The notes: generated by a model not told the origin, from the letters alone. DNA of 64,000 bases from Candidatus Gastranaerophilales bacterium (GCA_944324175.1 CALUVH010000003.1:1-64000), one strand, 5' to 3'; shown: positions 44,392 through 55,016, numbered from the stretch's first letter. A program made the numbers and translations.

Positions 44392-44418
44392 CCCTTTAAA
44401 ACAAATAGTTTTAAAGGG
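44392..44418 (-). terminator. Perfect 11-bp hairpin between convergent genes
   Basis: CCCTTTAAAAC / GTTTTAAAGGG with a five-base loop lies 30 bases after the rpsP stop. The T tract is weak on both strands. Confidence 0.55.
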
Positions 44419-44448
44419 CCAGATTTAGTTTTATGCTTGCATAATTGA

Positions 44449-44826
44449 TTAAGCTTCAGCAGGAGCCTCTTCTGCTTGTGCAGCAGCTTTAGCTTCTTCT
44501 TCAGCCTTAGCTTTAGCCTCAGCTTCAGCAGCAGCCTTAGCTTGAGCTTTTTTAGACAATTTAACGGTTTCTTTCTTTTGATAGTTCAAAGATCCGTCAT
44601 CGTTACAATTTTTGATTAAATAAGCAACAGTTTCAGTAGGTTGTGCACCCTTTTTAATCCAATCAAGTGCGGATTGTTTATCTAAAACCATAACTTTTGT
44701 TTTAGGGTTATAGTGACCTAATTCTTGGATAGGTTTACCTTCACGTTTTGTTGTAGAATTGATAACGATAATTCTGTATGTAGGAGCTTTTTTAGCGCCT
44801 AATCTTTTTAATCTGATTTTTAACAT
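44449..44826 (-). CDS. rpsP: 30S ribosomal protein S16 with Ala/Glu/Lys-rich tail
   Basis: The first 80 residues are typical S16 (IRLKRLGAKKAPTYRIIVIN; ELGHYNPKTKV; ALDWIKKGAQPTETV). The protein has 125 residues instead of about 80-90, with a low-complexity helical extension (KAQAKAAAEAEAKAKAEEEA...). Such tails occur in some lineages and probably lie on the 30S surface. Confidence 0.96.
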   Translation of the reverse strand: MLKIRLKRLGAKKAPTYRIIVINSTTKREGKPIQELGHYNPKTKVMVLDKQSALDWIKKGAQPTETVAYLIKNCNDDGSLNYQKKETVKLSKKAQAKAAAEAEAKAKAEEEAKAAAQAEEAPAEA

Positions 44827-44894
44827 ATGTTAATTTCCTTCTTTTTATAGTCATTTTAGTTACGAAATCGGAAAGACAACCGCCGCTTGTTGTA

Positions 44895-44938
44895 AATCCT
44901 TGAACGAGGTTAAAGAGGAATTACCTGTTCCAAGGACT
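44895..44938 (-). promoter_or_regulatory. Long stem-loop in the rpsP leader
   Basis: On the minus strand AGTCCTTGGAACAGG pairs, with small bulges, with CCTCGTTCAAGGATT around the loop. TATAAT lies 18 bases upstream (44962-44957). It is a candidate autoregulatory leader; no protein-binding site can be proven. Confidence 0.4.
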
Positions 44939-44999
44939 ATAAAAACATAAAAAAGTATTATAATCAAGTGATGTAAACAAAAATTAAATTTACTATTGT

Positions 45000-45704
45000 T
45001 TAGATGTTTGCGCCACCATCATTTTTCATTTTATCAAGCACTTTTTTGCTTCCATCTTTATGTTGTGCAAGTTGTATTACAAAGTCGCTAGCTTCATTGT
45101 CGCGTGCTATAGCTTCTTTTAGTGCAAGCATTTGATCAAGTGTCAGATTTTGTAATCTTTTGTCATTTGCATTTTTCAAAGATATTTTTAGTAGTCTTTG
45201 TGCTTCATAGTCAAAGCCTGGAAGTTTATATTTCATTGCATACCATTTGTAAAAATGGTGCAAGAAATAATAAGGATCAATGTTACCTTCTCGCATGACA
45301 AACATTGGAGTTGATTTTAGTTTTATTCCTTGTCCTACAAACAAGTTTAAAAGAAGTGCGGGGCGTCCTTTTAGCTCTGTAATTAACCCTTCTTCCTCGC
45401 CGATAAGCGCTAAAAATTTATCAGCATTGGCAGGGCGAAAAACAGGTGTGCCTTTACTTTTTATAAAGTTGATTAATTCTAACGGGTTGCCACCGGTTTT
45501 TTTTACGATTGCTTCAATATTTTCTTTTACAAGTTGTGAATTTTTTTGAGTTTCAGATGTTAGAGTAAGCGTTGCGTTAGAGGACATTACTGTCTTGGAG
45601 GTCGAATTAGTCGAGCTCCTTTTTAGGTGTTTATCAAGTCTTATTTTTAGTGATTTTTCTTTTGCTGAAAGCAAAAAATATAAAAGTCTTTGTATTAAGT
45701 TCAT
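45000..45704 (-). CDS. Hypothetical protein
   Basis: The start at 45704 (MNLIQRLL) is chosen because TATAAT lies exactly six bases upstream, suggesting a leaderless message; the longer frame would overlap the atpD promoter. The 234-residue protein has a hydrophobic N-terminus (LIQRLLYFLLS), then a Ser/Thr-rich linker and a helical globular part (GGNPLELINFIKSKGTPVFR; PYYFLHHFYKWYAMKY). It is of unknown function. Confidence 0.6.
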   Translation of the reverse strand: MNLIQRLLYFLLSAKEKSLKIRLDKHLKRSSTNSTSKTVMSSNATLTLTSETQKNSQLVKENIEAIVKKTGGNPLELINFIKSKGTPVFRPANADKFLALIGEEEGLITELKGRPALLLNLFVGQGIKLKSTPMFVMREGNIDPYYFLHHFYKWYAMKYKLPGFDYEAQRLLKISLKNANDKRLQNLTLDQMLALKEAIARDNEASDFVIQLAQHKDGSKKVLDKMKNDGGANI

Positions 45705-45776
45705 GGTGATATTATATTTTATTTTGAATATAATGTTTTCATCTAAATGGAGTATGATTTCGAAGATTGATACTAA

Positions 45777-47242
<1,466 letters not shown>

Positions 47243-47265
47243 ATTCTTTGAAAAAGGTATAAAAG

Positions 47266-47658
47266 ATGCATTTAAAGATAATTACTCATGAAAAAGTTGT
47301 ATTTGATGAAGATGTTGACGCAATCTATACCAAAGGTACAGATGGTGAGTTTGGTGTATTGAAAAATCACGTTCCGTTAATGGCGTCTTTGGATATTGGA
47401 GTTACGAAGGTTATTCAGGGCGATAGGGAAAAATATTTCACGACAATGGGTGGGGTATTTCAATTCAAGGATGATGAAGCAATAATCTTAACAAATACAG
47501 CAGAATCAGGTGATGAAATAGATGTTACTCGTGCAAAAGCGGCTTTGGAGCGAGCTCAGGCAAGGCTTGCTGAAACAAATGCGGCTATAGATGCAAAACG
47601 TGCTGAGGCTGCTATTGCTCGTGCGATGGCAAGGTTAAAGGCAACATTGAACAATTGA
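47266..47658 (+). CDS. atpC: F1F0 ATP synthase subunit epsilon
   Basis: The 130-residue protein has the beta-sandwich VDAIYTKGTDGEFGVLKNHVPLMASLD and the C-terminal helical hairpin (ALERAQARLAE...AAIARAMARLKA) that inhibits ATP hydrolysis. It is co-transcribed with atpD. Confidence 0.95.
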   Translation: MHLKIITHEKVVFDEDVDAIYTKGTDGEFGVLKNHVPLMASLDIGVTKVIQGDREKYFTTMGGVFQFKDDEAIILTNTAESGDEIDVTRAKAALERAQARLAETNAAIDAKRAEAAIARAMARLKATLNN

Positions 47659-47667
47659 TTTTAGATT

Positions 47668-48249
47668 ATGGAAAAGACTTTTTATAGCATATTTAAAACT
47701 TTTTTCAAAGTCGGCACTCTGCTTTTGGGTGGAGGATATGTTATATTGCCACTTTTGCAGTCCGAGCTTGTTGATAAGAAGGATTGGATTGATAATGAGG
47801 AATTATGCGAGTTTTACGCGCTAGGACAAAGTGTTCCCGGGGTAATAGCAGTTAATATGTCCGCCTTTGTCGGGTATAAACTTCTTGGAATTCGAGGTGC
47901 TATAGCAGCGATGGGAGGCATTGTAATGCCATCTTTTATTGCTATTGTGATTATTGCGCGAATGCTTGATGAAATTGTCGGGTTAAAATTTATACAGTAC
48001 ATTTTCTGGGGAGTCGGAATAGGTGTTTTGATGTTGATTTTTCTGGCTGTAAAAGAGATGTGGATGAAAAGCATTGTAGATAGATATTCAAGTTGGGTGT
48101 TTTTCTTTGCATTTATTTTATCTGCTTGTTGTAAGGTATCCCCTGGAATTTTAATTGTGGCGGCTATATTCCTTGGAATATTCAGGGAGAGTAAAAGGCG
48201 TGTCGATGCTGTGAAAATTGAAGATAATAATGAGGAAGAATGCTTATGA
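47668..48249 (+). CDS. Chromate transporter half, N-type
   Basis: The 193-residue CHR-family protein has KVGTLLLGGGYVILPLLQSELVD, LGQSVPGVIAVNMSAFVGYKLLG, and about six hydrophobic segments. It is one half of a split chromate transporter pair; the second half overlaps by 10 bases. The family moves chromate or sulfate, but the natural substrate in gut bacteria is not settled. Confidence 0.88.
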   Translation: MEKTFYSIFKTFFKVGTLLLGGGYVILPLLQSELVDKKDWIDNEELCEFYALGQSVPGVIAVNMSAFVGYKLLGIRGAIAAMGGIVMPSFIAIVIIARMLDEIVGLKFIQYIFWGVGIGVLMLIFLAVKEMWMKSIVDRYSSWVFFFAFILSACCKVSPGILIVAAIFLGIFRESKRRVDAVKIEDNNEEECL

Positions 48250-48776
48250 TACTATCTCAGTTATTTTTTGAATTCTTTCATATCGGATTGTTATCTTTTG
48301 GCGGAGGTTATGCAACATTACCTTTTTTGTACCATATTGCAGAATTTAAGCATTGGTATACTGCAAAACAATTAACTGATATGATAGCTGTATCATCAAT
48401 TACTCCAGGGCCTGTAGGAATTAATGTTGCGACTTTTGCAGGATTTAAAACGGCAGGGATTTTGGGTTCATTGGTTGCAACTACTTCGATTGTTCTTCCA
48501 TCGTTCATTCTTGTATTAATTATTTCAAGGTTGCTAGAGCAGTTTAAGCAAAATAAATACGTGCGTTCAATTATTTATACATTAAAACCGACAGGTTGTG
48601 CGCTATTGGCAGCAGTTGGTGTTGATATGTTTGTGAATAACACAAATGTACTCGGGATGTTTTTGTTGCTCGTGTTGTTTGTGTTAAGTCTTATTGAAAA
48701 ACGCGATCCGCTTTTTTATCTTGGAATTTCCGCGGTGGTTGGAATTTTAGCTGGGCTTTTAGGATTTTTGGGCTAA
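48240..48776 (+). CDS. Chromate transporter half, C-type
   Basis: The 178-residue CHR-family protein has LLSFGGGYATLPFLYH, SSITPGPVGINVATFAGFK and ATTSIVLPSFILVLII. GAGGA precedes the ATG at 48240; the ATG at 48246 is possible. It works with the preceding half as a heterodimer. Confidence 0.88.
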   Translation: MLMILSQLFFEFFHIGLLSFGGGYATLPFLYHIAEFKHWYTAKQLTDMIAVSSITPGPVGINVATFAGFKTAGILGSLVATTSIVLPSFILVLIISRLLEQFKQNKYVRSIIYTLKPTGCALLAAVGVDMFVNNTNVLGMFLLLVLFVLSLIEKRDPLFYLGISAVVGILAGLLGFLG

Positions 48777-48785
48777 GAAAAAATG

Positions 48786-50327
48786 TTAACTATGAAACTC
48801 AGGTAAATTCATCATGCGGTATTGCAGAGCTTGCATAAGGTGGGTTTGGGATATTTCTTTTGAGTCAGACAGGTCTGCTATAGTGCGTGCGAGTTTTAGT
48901 ACCCTGTCATAACGACGGCCTGAAAGTTGATATTTCACCGATGCAATTTTTATAAGTTCTTGACATTTTTCATCAAGAGGGCAATATTTTTTAATAAGTT
49001 TTGGAGTTAATTCAGAGTTTGTTAAAATGCCTTCATTTTTGTATCTTTCGAGTTGGATTTTTCTCGCTTTTATGACTCTTGCTCGAATTTGCGAAGAGGA
49101 TTCTTCTTGCGAGTTAGAATTTAGAAGTTCATCAGAGGTTAGCCGAGGTACATCTATTTGTAAATCAATTCTATCAAGTAAAGGACCAGATAATTTTGAT
49201 AGATAGCGGTTAATCTGAAAATCAGTGCAAGTACATTGTTTTTCTTTATCTCCAAGATATCCGCAAGGACAAGGGTTCATTGCACCAAGCAATAAAAATT
49301 TTGCTGGGTATTTTACAGACATTTTGGAACGTGTAATTACAATTTCACCGTCTTCAAGCGGCTGACGCAGGACTTCAAGAACATCTCGCGGAAACTCGAC
49401 TATTTCATCTAAAAACAGCACGCCACGGTGTGCAAGTGTAATTTCACCCGGTTTAGGATTAGTACCGCCTCCTACGATGCCGTTTGCTGAAGCTTTGTGG
49501 TGTACGGGACGAAATGGACGTTTTGTCATTAGCGGTTCATCTGAAGGTAAAAGACCGCTTACGCTATATATTTTTGTCAGCTCTAGGGCTTCTTGTAGGG
49601 TTAGAGGAGGAAGGATTGAGGGGAAACACTTTGCCATAAGCGTTTTACCTGAGCCTGGAGTCCCGACCATTAAAATGTTATGTCCGCCTGCTGCAGCTAT
49701 TTCTAGAGCTTTTTTCGCTTTCTGCTGTCCTTTAACATCTTTGAAATCATATATATATTCTTCTTGACTGTTTTGTACAAGGTAGTCATTTATGTTAACA
49801 TAAATCGGTTTTAGCGGTGCTGATGAAAAGTGTTCTGCCACTTCTTTAAGGTTATTTGCTCCATATACGGTAATCCCTTCTACAAGTGCTGCTTCTTTTG
49901 CGTTTTTCATAGGGACGACTACATTTTTAATTCCGAGTTCTTTCAGTCCAAGCACAAGTGCAAGTACTCCGCTAACTTCTCTTATTGTGCCATCAAGCGA
50001 TAGCTCACCTATAAATGCATAATCCTTGATATTTTGGGAGTCGATAACTTCTTCTTCCGCAAGAATTCCGACAGCGATTGGCAAGTCAAAGTTTGTACCT
50101 TCTTTTCTTAAATCTGCAGGTGCAAGATTAATTATGACCTTTTTATTTGGAAATGTAAATTCAGAATTTTTAATTGCGGAGCGAACTCGATCACGTGCCT
50201 CATTCACGGCAGCGTCAGGAAGTCCTACAACCGAAATTGCAGGTAAGGAATTATTTGTATCAATTTCTACTTCCACCTTGTAGGCATTCAGACCTATTAC
50301 GGTTGCTGATGTTACTTTATTTACCAT
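48786..50327 (-). CDS. YifB/ComM-family Mg-chelatase-like AAA+ protein
   Basis: The 513-residue protein starts at the ATG 50327, with TATAAT seven bases upstream. It has an N-terminal domain (TSATVIGLNAYKVEVEID; GLPDAAVNEARDRVRSAI), Walker A VGTPGSGKTLMAKCFPSILPP, LFLDEIVEFPRDVLEVLRQPLEDG, and a C-terminal zinc-like segment (NPCPCGYLGDKEKQCTC). ComM homologues help branch migration during natural transformation. The longer upstream frame crosses the divergent GT9 promoter. Confidence 0.93.
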   Translation of the reverse strand: MVNKVTSATVIGLNAYKVEVEIDTNNSLPAISVVGLPDAAVNEARDRVRSAIKNSEFTFPNKKVIINLAPADLRKEGTNFDLPIAVGILAEEEVIDSQNIKDYAFIGELSLDGTIREVSGVLALVLGLKELGIKNVVVPMKNAKEAALVEGITVYGANNLKEVAEHFSSAPLKPIYVNINDYLVQNSQEEYIYDFKDVKGQQKAKKALEIAAAGGHNILMVGTPGSGKTLMAKCFPSILPPLTLQEALELTKIYSVSGLLPSDEPLMTKRPFRPVHHKASANGIVGGGTNPKPGEITLAHRGVLFLDEIVEFPRDVLEVLRQPLEDGEIVITRSKMSVKYPAKFLLLGAMNPCPCGYLGDKEKQCTCTDFQINRYLSKLSGPLLDRIDLQIDVPRLTSDELLNSNSQEESSSQIRARVIKARKIQLERYKNEGILTNSELTPKLIKKYCPLDEKCQELIKIASVKYQLSGRRYDRVLKLARTIADLSDSKEISQTHLMQALQYRMMNLPEFHS

Positions 50328-50334
50328 AGGATTT

Positions 50335-50362
50335 ATTATACTACAAATTTTTGAGTTATAAT
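50335..50362. promoter_or_regulatory. Divergent -10 boxes of yifB and the GT9 gene
   Basis: TATAAT on the minus strand (50340-50335) lies seven bases from the yifB ATG, and TATAAT on the plus strand (50357-50362) six bases from the GT9 ATG at 50369. Both -35 regions are weak and overlap the opposing -10. Confidence 0.55.
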
Positions 50363-50368
50363 ATTGAT

Positions 50369-51370
50369 ATGGAAAAAGTAAAAAAAATATTAGCGATAAA
50401 TTTTGGCGGTATTGGTGATGAAATATTTTTCTTGCCAACTTTAATATCTTTAAAAAAACAGTTCCCTAATTCACTGATAACTCTTGCACTTGAACCGCGG
50501 AGTAGAAGTGTTAAGGATTTAACTGATTTAATTGATGAGATGATGCTTATTGATGTAAAAGGGAAAAACAAATATTTTGAGCTGCTAAAGCTTGTTATAA
50601 AGGCTCGTTTGGGTGGTTTTGATATGGTGTTTTCCTCAGGTGGAAACAAACTTATTTCAGTTTTGCTTTTTCTAACTGGTATAAAAAAGCGCTATGGTTA
50701 TGATACTGGTAAGTTAAGTCGAATTCTTTTGACAGAGGCTGTACCTTTGAATAAAAATCAGTACGCCTGTGCAATGTACCACGATTTAGTAACGCCTGTT
50801 ACTGATTACAAAACTCTTTTACCTGAAATAAATGTTAGTGTAAAAGACAAAGTGCCAAATACGGTTTTGGTGCATCCCGGGGTAAGTCGTCTAAGTGTTC
50901 AAAAAGGGATGATAAAAACTGTGTCCGCCGATGTTTGGGCGAGGACAATAGAGCTTTTGGCTCAAAGTGGAAAACGAGTTATTTTGGTCGGCGGTCCTGA
51001 TGATGAAGAATGTATAAATAAAATCAGGAAAACTGTTGCAGCTGATAAGTTTGAGGATTATTACGGTAAGACTCGTAGTTTAAAGGATTTAGGGGAGCTT
51101 ATTGCAAAGTCTGAAATTTTTATATGTTCAGATTCGGCACCATTACATGTTGCAGTAGCACTTAAGGTAAGGACTTTTGTTATATTTGGACCTACTGATG
51201 ATAAAAAGCTTATACCACAAGCGGATTTTGTAAAGGCAATCAAAGCAAAAGACAGTTGTAGCATTAAGCCTTGTCTTTGGGAGCATAGACAGACGACTTG
51301 TAAATCTTTGGATTGTTTGAAAATCAGTGCGCAAGACATCGTAAATGAAGTGTTGAAAGTCACTGTATAG
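50369..51370 (+). CDS. Glycosyltransferase family 9 (heptosyltransferase-like)
   Basis: The 333-residue protein has INFGGIGDEIFFLPTLISL, VLVHPGVSRLS and FICSDSAPLHVAVALKVRTFVIFGPTD, the GT9 pattern. It probably adds a heptose or other sugar to the lipopolysaccharide core. The start is leaderless. It converges with the SDR gene eight bases away. Confidence 0.85.
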   Translation: MEKVKKILAINFGGIGDEIFFLPTLISLKKQFPNSLITLALEPRSRSVKDLTDLIDEMMLIDVKGKNKYFELLKLVIKARLGGFDMVFSSGGNKLISVLLFLTGIKKRYGYDTGKLSRILLTEAVPLNKNQYACAMYHDLVTPVTDYKTLLPEINVSVKDKVPNTVLVHPGVSRLSVQKGMIKTVSADVWARTIELLAQSGKRVILVGGPDDEECINKIRKTVAADKFEDYYGKTRSLKDLGELIAKSEIFICSDSAPLHVAVALKVRTFVIFGPTDDKKLIPQADFVKAIKAKDSCSIKPCLWEHRQTTCKSLDCLKISAQDIVNEVLKVTV

Positions 51371-51377
51371 ATTTGTT

Positions 51378-52079
51378 TTAAATCCCTACACTTAGTCCGG
51401 CACAAAGATTAATTCCTTGTCCTGTAATTCCTTTTGCATCATCGGAGATGAGGTATTTACAAAGTTTTGCAATTTCGATAGGCTGTACGAAACGTTTTTG
51501 CGGGATGTTTTCAAGAATTTCTTCTTGAGAAAATTCACTTTCATCTATTGAAGATTTTCCAAGTTCAGTCTCGACCCAGCCGGGGTTTATAGTGTTGACA
51601 GTGATTTTATATTCGGCAAGCTCAAGAGCCAGAGCTTTACTAAGTCCGAGCAGACCTGCTTTACTCGCGCTATATAAACTTGCATAAGCTTCTCCCATTA
51701 CCCCTGAAATTGAGCCGATATTTATAATCCTACCCCATTTCTTACTTTTCATATACGGTACTGCTTTGCTAATTAAATATGTAGGGGCGAGTAAGTTTGT
51801 CTGATATATTCTTTGTAATTCTTCAACCGTAATATTTTCGATATTATGATATAAATATTCTCCTGCGTTATTAATAAGCACGTCAATATGATTTTTTTCA
51901 ATAAATTCGACAAGCCTGCTCACATCTTTTGATAAATCGCATACACAAAATCCATTAGCTTTACAAGCTATAAGTGCATTTTCATCTCTCCCTGTGACGT
52001 ATATTTCTCCTATTGATCGTAATTCATTTGCAATAGCATTTCCAATCCCCTTTGAAGCACCTGTAATTAGTATATTCAT
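51378..52079 (-). CDS. Short-chain dehydrogenase/reductase (3-oxoacyl-ACP reductase-like)
   Basis: The 233-residue classical SDR has TGASKGIGNAIA, NNAG, the catalytic Ser in IGSISG, YSASKAG (Tyr and Lys), and a C-terminal GQGINLCAGLSVGI. It resembles FabG in length and ending. The substrate is not determinable; location away from other fab genes makes a different substrate possible. It lies three bases after the next gene upstream. Confidence 0.85.
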   Translation of the reverse strand: MNILITGASKGIGNAIANELRSIGEIYVTGRDENALIACKANGFCVCDLSKDVSRLVEFIEKNHIDVLINNAGEYLYHNIENITVEELQRIYQTNLLAPTYLISKAVPYMKSKKWGRIINIGSISGVMGEAYASLYSASKAGLLGLSKALALELAEYKITVNTINPGWVETELGKSSIDESEFSQEEILENIPQKRFVQPIEIAKLCKYLISDDAKGITGQGINLCAGLSVGI

Positions 52080-52082
52080 ATA

Positions 52083-52838
52083 TTATCCTTTTTTGATTAT
52101 TTCACTAACTATATGGTAAGCCATAAAAATTCCGGCGCAACTCGCTACAAAAGGGGTAGATGCAGGTGTGATTTTTGTAAATTCAATCATTCCACCGTCA
52201 CTTGTGGTAATTTTTTCTTCTGAGCTGATTTTTTCAAGACAATGTGGCTTTTCGTCACTTGCTACTACCGTAATCCCTGATTCAATACCTCTTTTTTTCA
52301 GCTGGTAAATTATATTTGAGACAAATGGAGCATTTTTTGACTTAATATTTTTAATATCGCAAATGTATAATTGGGTGGGGTCGATTCTGTTTCCTGCTCC
52401 CATTGAGCTGATTACAGGAATTTTAGAGTTTACACAGCCTTCAAGCAGATGTATCTTCGATCTCATTGTATCTATTGCATCAGCTACGTAGTCTAAATTT
52501 TGTGGTAGATTGAAATTTTCGTTATAAAAATCATTTACGATATTAAGCTTAATTTGAGGGTTAATGTCTTTTAGGCGAGTTTCAAAAAGCTCGGTTTTAT
52601 TTTTGTCTACAGTAGAATGTAGAGCTATTATTTGACGATTTATATTTGATATGGAGACCTTATCAAAATCTACAATCGTGAGTTCACCAACACCGGCTCT
52701 TGCAAGTGCTTCCACGCAAAAACCGCCGACTCCGCCAAGTCCGTACACCGCTATATGTTTACTCTTAAGTAAATCCTGACTTTCCTTTCCCCAAAAAAGC
52801 TCATTACGGGAATATATTTCATCTGTCAGACTAACCAC
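52083..52838 (-). CDS. tcdA: tRNA threonylcarbamoyladenosine dehydratase (TcdA/ThiF family)
   Basis: The 251-residue protein (GTG start after AGGTG) has the adenylation motif VYGLGGVGGFCVEALARAGVG, DFDKVSISNINRQ, DAIDTMRSK and SSMGAGNRIDPTQ. It forms cyclic t6A in tRNAs that read ANN codons. It lies 14 bases downstream of secG in a four-gene minus-strand run. Confidence 0.87.
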   Translation of the reverse strand: MVSLTDEIYSRNELFWGKESQDLLKSKHIAVYGLGGVGGFCVEALARAGVGELTIVDFDKVSISNINRQIIALHSTVDKNKTELFETRLKDINPQIKLNIVNDFYNENFNLPQNLDYVADAIDTMRSKIHLLEGCVNSKIPVISSMGAGNRIDPTQLYICDIKNIKSKNAPFVSNIIYQLKKRGIESGITVVASDEKPHCLEKISSEEKITTSDGGMIEFTKITPASTPFVASCAGIFMAYHIVSEIIKKG

Positions 52839-52852
52839 ATTTCACCTGATAG

Positions 52853-53077
52853 TTACTTGATAATTCCGTATCCTAACAAAAAGGTGCAAATAATAAATAT
52901 TGCAGCGATTATAGCTGTGAGCTTATTCAATCCTTTTTCTGCACTTTTTTGTGAAGCAAATACATGAGATGCGCCACCCATCCCCGCAATCCCGTCACCT
53001 TTAGGGGAATGCAATAAGATTAATACAATAAGTAAAATTGCTGATATTATTTGAATAGTCCAAGTAAATGTAACCAT
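52853..53077 (-). CDS. secG: Preprotein translocase subunit SecG
   Basis: The 74-residue protein has two membrane helices (IQIISAILLIVLILLH and LTAIIAAIFIICTFLLGYG) around the conserved SPKGDGIAGMGG loop. It starts after AAGGAG. It assists SecYE. Confidence 0.95.
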   Translation of the reverse strand: MVTFTWTIQIISAILLIVLILLHSPKGDGIAGMGGASHVFASQKSAEKGLNKLTAIIAAIFIICTFLLGYGIIK

Positions 53078-53080
53078 AAT

Positions 53081-53767
53081 CTATTTGTTCTCCTTTTTAT
53101 TCGAAATGAAATGTGCCCGCTTTGAGTTAAGCTTAATGCTCTCAAAAGTGTATAATCTAGCCGGACGTTTGGAAGTAGATTTTGTAAATTCATTCAACTC
53201 AATAAGTCCTTCTGTTGCAAGAGCTTTTTTTCTGAAATTTCTTTTATCAAGTTTCTTGCCCATAATAAGTTCATAAGACTTTTGCATTTCTGTCAGGGTA
53301 AATTTTTCATTCAAAAGCTGATAAGCAACCGGACAAATCTCTAATCTTTCACGTGTTCTTTTTAGTGAATACTCGATAATCTCCTTGTGGTCAAAAGCTA
53401 AAGGTGGCAGGTCAGATACCTTATGCCAACCGATTTCTGGAGATGTGTTGATTTGAATATCTTCAGCTCTCACCAATGCAAAGTATGCGCAGGTGATGAC
53501 TCTTGAATTCGGGTGACGTAGAGGATCACCGAATGTGTATAACTGTTCCAGATAAATGTTGTCAACAGCTGTGCGCTCTTTCAAAACTCTTAACGCAGCT
53601 TGATCAAGGTTTTCTGACAATCTTACGTATCCGCCAGGGATAGCCCATTTATCTTTAAAAGGTTCATTTGTACGTTTAATTAAAAGCACATGCAAGGCGT
53701 TATTTTTCAGCGTTAAAATAACTACGTCGACTGTGATTTCGTGTGTTTTTGTTTCATTAAATATCAT
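53081..53767 (-). CDS. NUDIX-domain protein with NrtR-like winged helix
   Basis: The 228-residue protein has an N-terminal Nudix domain (WAIPGGYVRLSENLDQAALR) whose Nudix box reads RVLKER in place of REVKEE, so hydrolysis is doubtful. The C-terminal segment (FTLTEMQKSYELIMGKKLDKRNFRKK...RPARLY) fits the DNA-binding domain of NrtR regulators, which sense ADP-ribose and control NAD genes. A regulator is more likely than an enzyme; the target is unknown. Confidence 0.8.
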   Translation of the reverse strand: MIFNETKTHEITVDVVILTLKNNALHVLLIKRTNEPFKDKWAIPGGYVRLSENLDQAALRVLKERTAVDNIYLEQLYTFGDPLRHPNSRVITCAYFALVRAEDIQINTSPEIGWHKVSDLPPLAFDHKEIIEYSLKRTRERLEICPVAYQLLNEKFTLTEMQKSYELIMGKKLDKRNFRKKALATEGLIELNEFTKSTSKRPARLYTFESIKLNSKRAHFISNKKENK

Positions 53768-53928
53768 AATCTTCTACCCATAGTTAATCATATAATAAAC
53801 AAAATAAAATTTCTTACCCAAGGATTAATATTAGTTAACATAAATTTACATGAAACTAAGCAAAAAAGCAATTCTAAAGTTTACCAGTACTTTATATAGT
53901 TACGGGGAAATTATGGGGAAATAATGAG

Positions 53929-54936
53929 ATGTTGGGTTTTAATTTTTTAAATGCATATTCATTCACTAATCCATTTGCAGGAAATTATTTGAACAATTAT
54001 TATCCAGTTATGCCTCAATGGGATGTTTATAGACCCTCCTATCAAATGCCTGTATTTCAACCATTCCCTAATTATCAGGTATCGGATTTAAGGAGTTTTA
54101 GTCAACTTCCTCAGTGGAACTATACTCCTCAACCAATTTATATGACTCCTTATTCTTACAATAATTATAATAATCAGTCATATTTGAATAATTTTTTAAA
54201 TACAAATATTCCAGAAATTGAATATCCTCAGCCGAGTGTTTCAATAGAGGAGATAGTAAAAGGGTTGCGCGAAAAATTAAACAACCAAAATCCGAATAAA
54301 AAAAATGCAACTTCCCAAACAACACAAAATTCAATTGCTACCGCGCGACTATTAAATACTCAAAATTTAGTACAAAGCAATACCAAAAAAACTGAAAATG
54401 TTTCATTTACAGTATCAAAAGGGACAAAGACAACAAAAGCTCTCGATATGACTTTTGTAAACAGAGTAAAAGAAATTGCAAGTAAAGTAAAATGTGATTA
54501 CCGTGACTTGTTGGGTGTAATGAATAGCGAATCCGGTCTTGATCCTACGGCGAGAAACAAAGATAGTGGAGCTATCGGACTAATTCAGTTTACAGATATT
54601 GCAATTAAAGATCTGAATAATGTCTATGGATTAAATTTAACAAAAGAAAAAATTGCGAAAATGTCCGCTATGGAGCAGTTAGACCTTGTTGAAAAATATT
54701 TACTTCGTAGTAAAAGTTTTAAATTTAAGTCATCAAAACAACTCGATAGTGCTGATTTATACGCAATAGTATATCGTCCTGCTTTTGCTGGAAAAGAAGT
54801 TATAGCCAATCGTAATGATGGTAATACTTACAGCCAAAATAAAGGTTTGGATCTCAATAAAGATGGCGTAATTTCTCGTCAGGATCTTGCTCAAGTTGTC
54901 CAAAACAAGAGAATTAACGTAAACCTTGTTGCATAG
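53929..54936 (+). CDS. Lytic transglycosylase-like (SLT) protein with EF-hand-like end
   Basis: The 335-residue protein has a Tyr/Pro/Asn-rich N-terminal 90 residues, without a clear signal peptide (MLGFNFLNAYSFTNPFAG). The SLT domain near residues 170-280 has the catalytic Glu in LLGVMNSESGLDPTARN and SGAIGLIQFT. The C-terminal LDLNKDGVISRQDLAQ is an EF-hand/dockerin-like calcium loop. It would cleave peptidoglycan glycan strands if exported; the export route is unclear. Confidence 0.8.
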   Translation: MLGFNFLNAYSFTNPFAGNYLNNYYPVMPQWDVYRPSYQMPVFQPFPNYQVSDLRSFSQLPQWNYTPQPIYMTPYSYNNYNNQSYLNNFLNTNIPEIEYPQPSVSIEEIVKGLREKLNNQNPNKKNATSQTTQNSIATARLLNTQNLVQSNTKKTENVSFTVSKGTKTTKALDMTFVNRVKEIASKVKCDYRDLLGVMNSESGLDPTARNKDSGAIGLIQFTDIAIKDLNNVYGLNLTKEKIAKMSAMEQLDLVEKYLLRSKSFKFKSSKQLDSADLYAIVYRPAFAGKEVIANRNDGNTYSQNKGLDLNKDGVISRQDLAQVVQNKRINVNLVA

Positions 54937-54958
54937 TTCCTATGTTAATATATTTTTG

Positions 54959-55003
54959 ATGTTATCAGCTACATTGTTATTACAACAATGTGGCTGATAA
55001 CAT
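54959..55003. repeat. Long inverted repeat, 20-bp stem
   Basis: ATGTTATCAGCTACATTGTT and AACAATGTGGCTGATAACAT pair over 20 positions with one wobble, loop ATTAC. There is no T tract on either strand. It lies between the transglycosylase gene and cassette 3. Confidence 0.8.
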
Positions 55004-55016
55004 TGTAGCGAAAATT

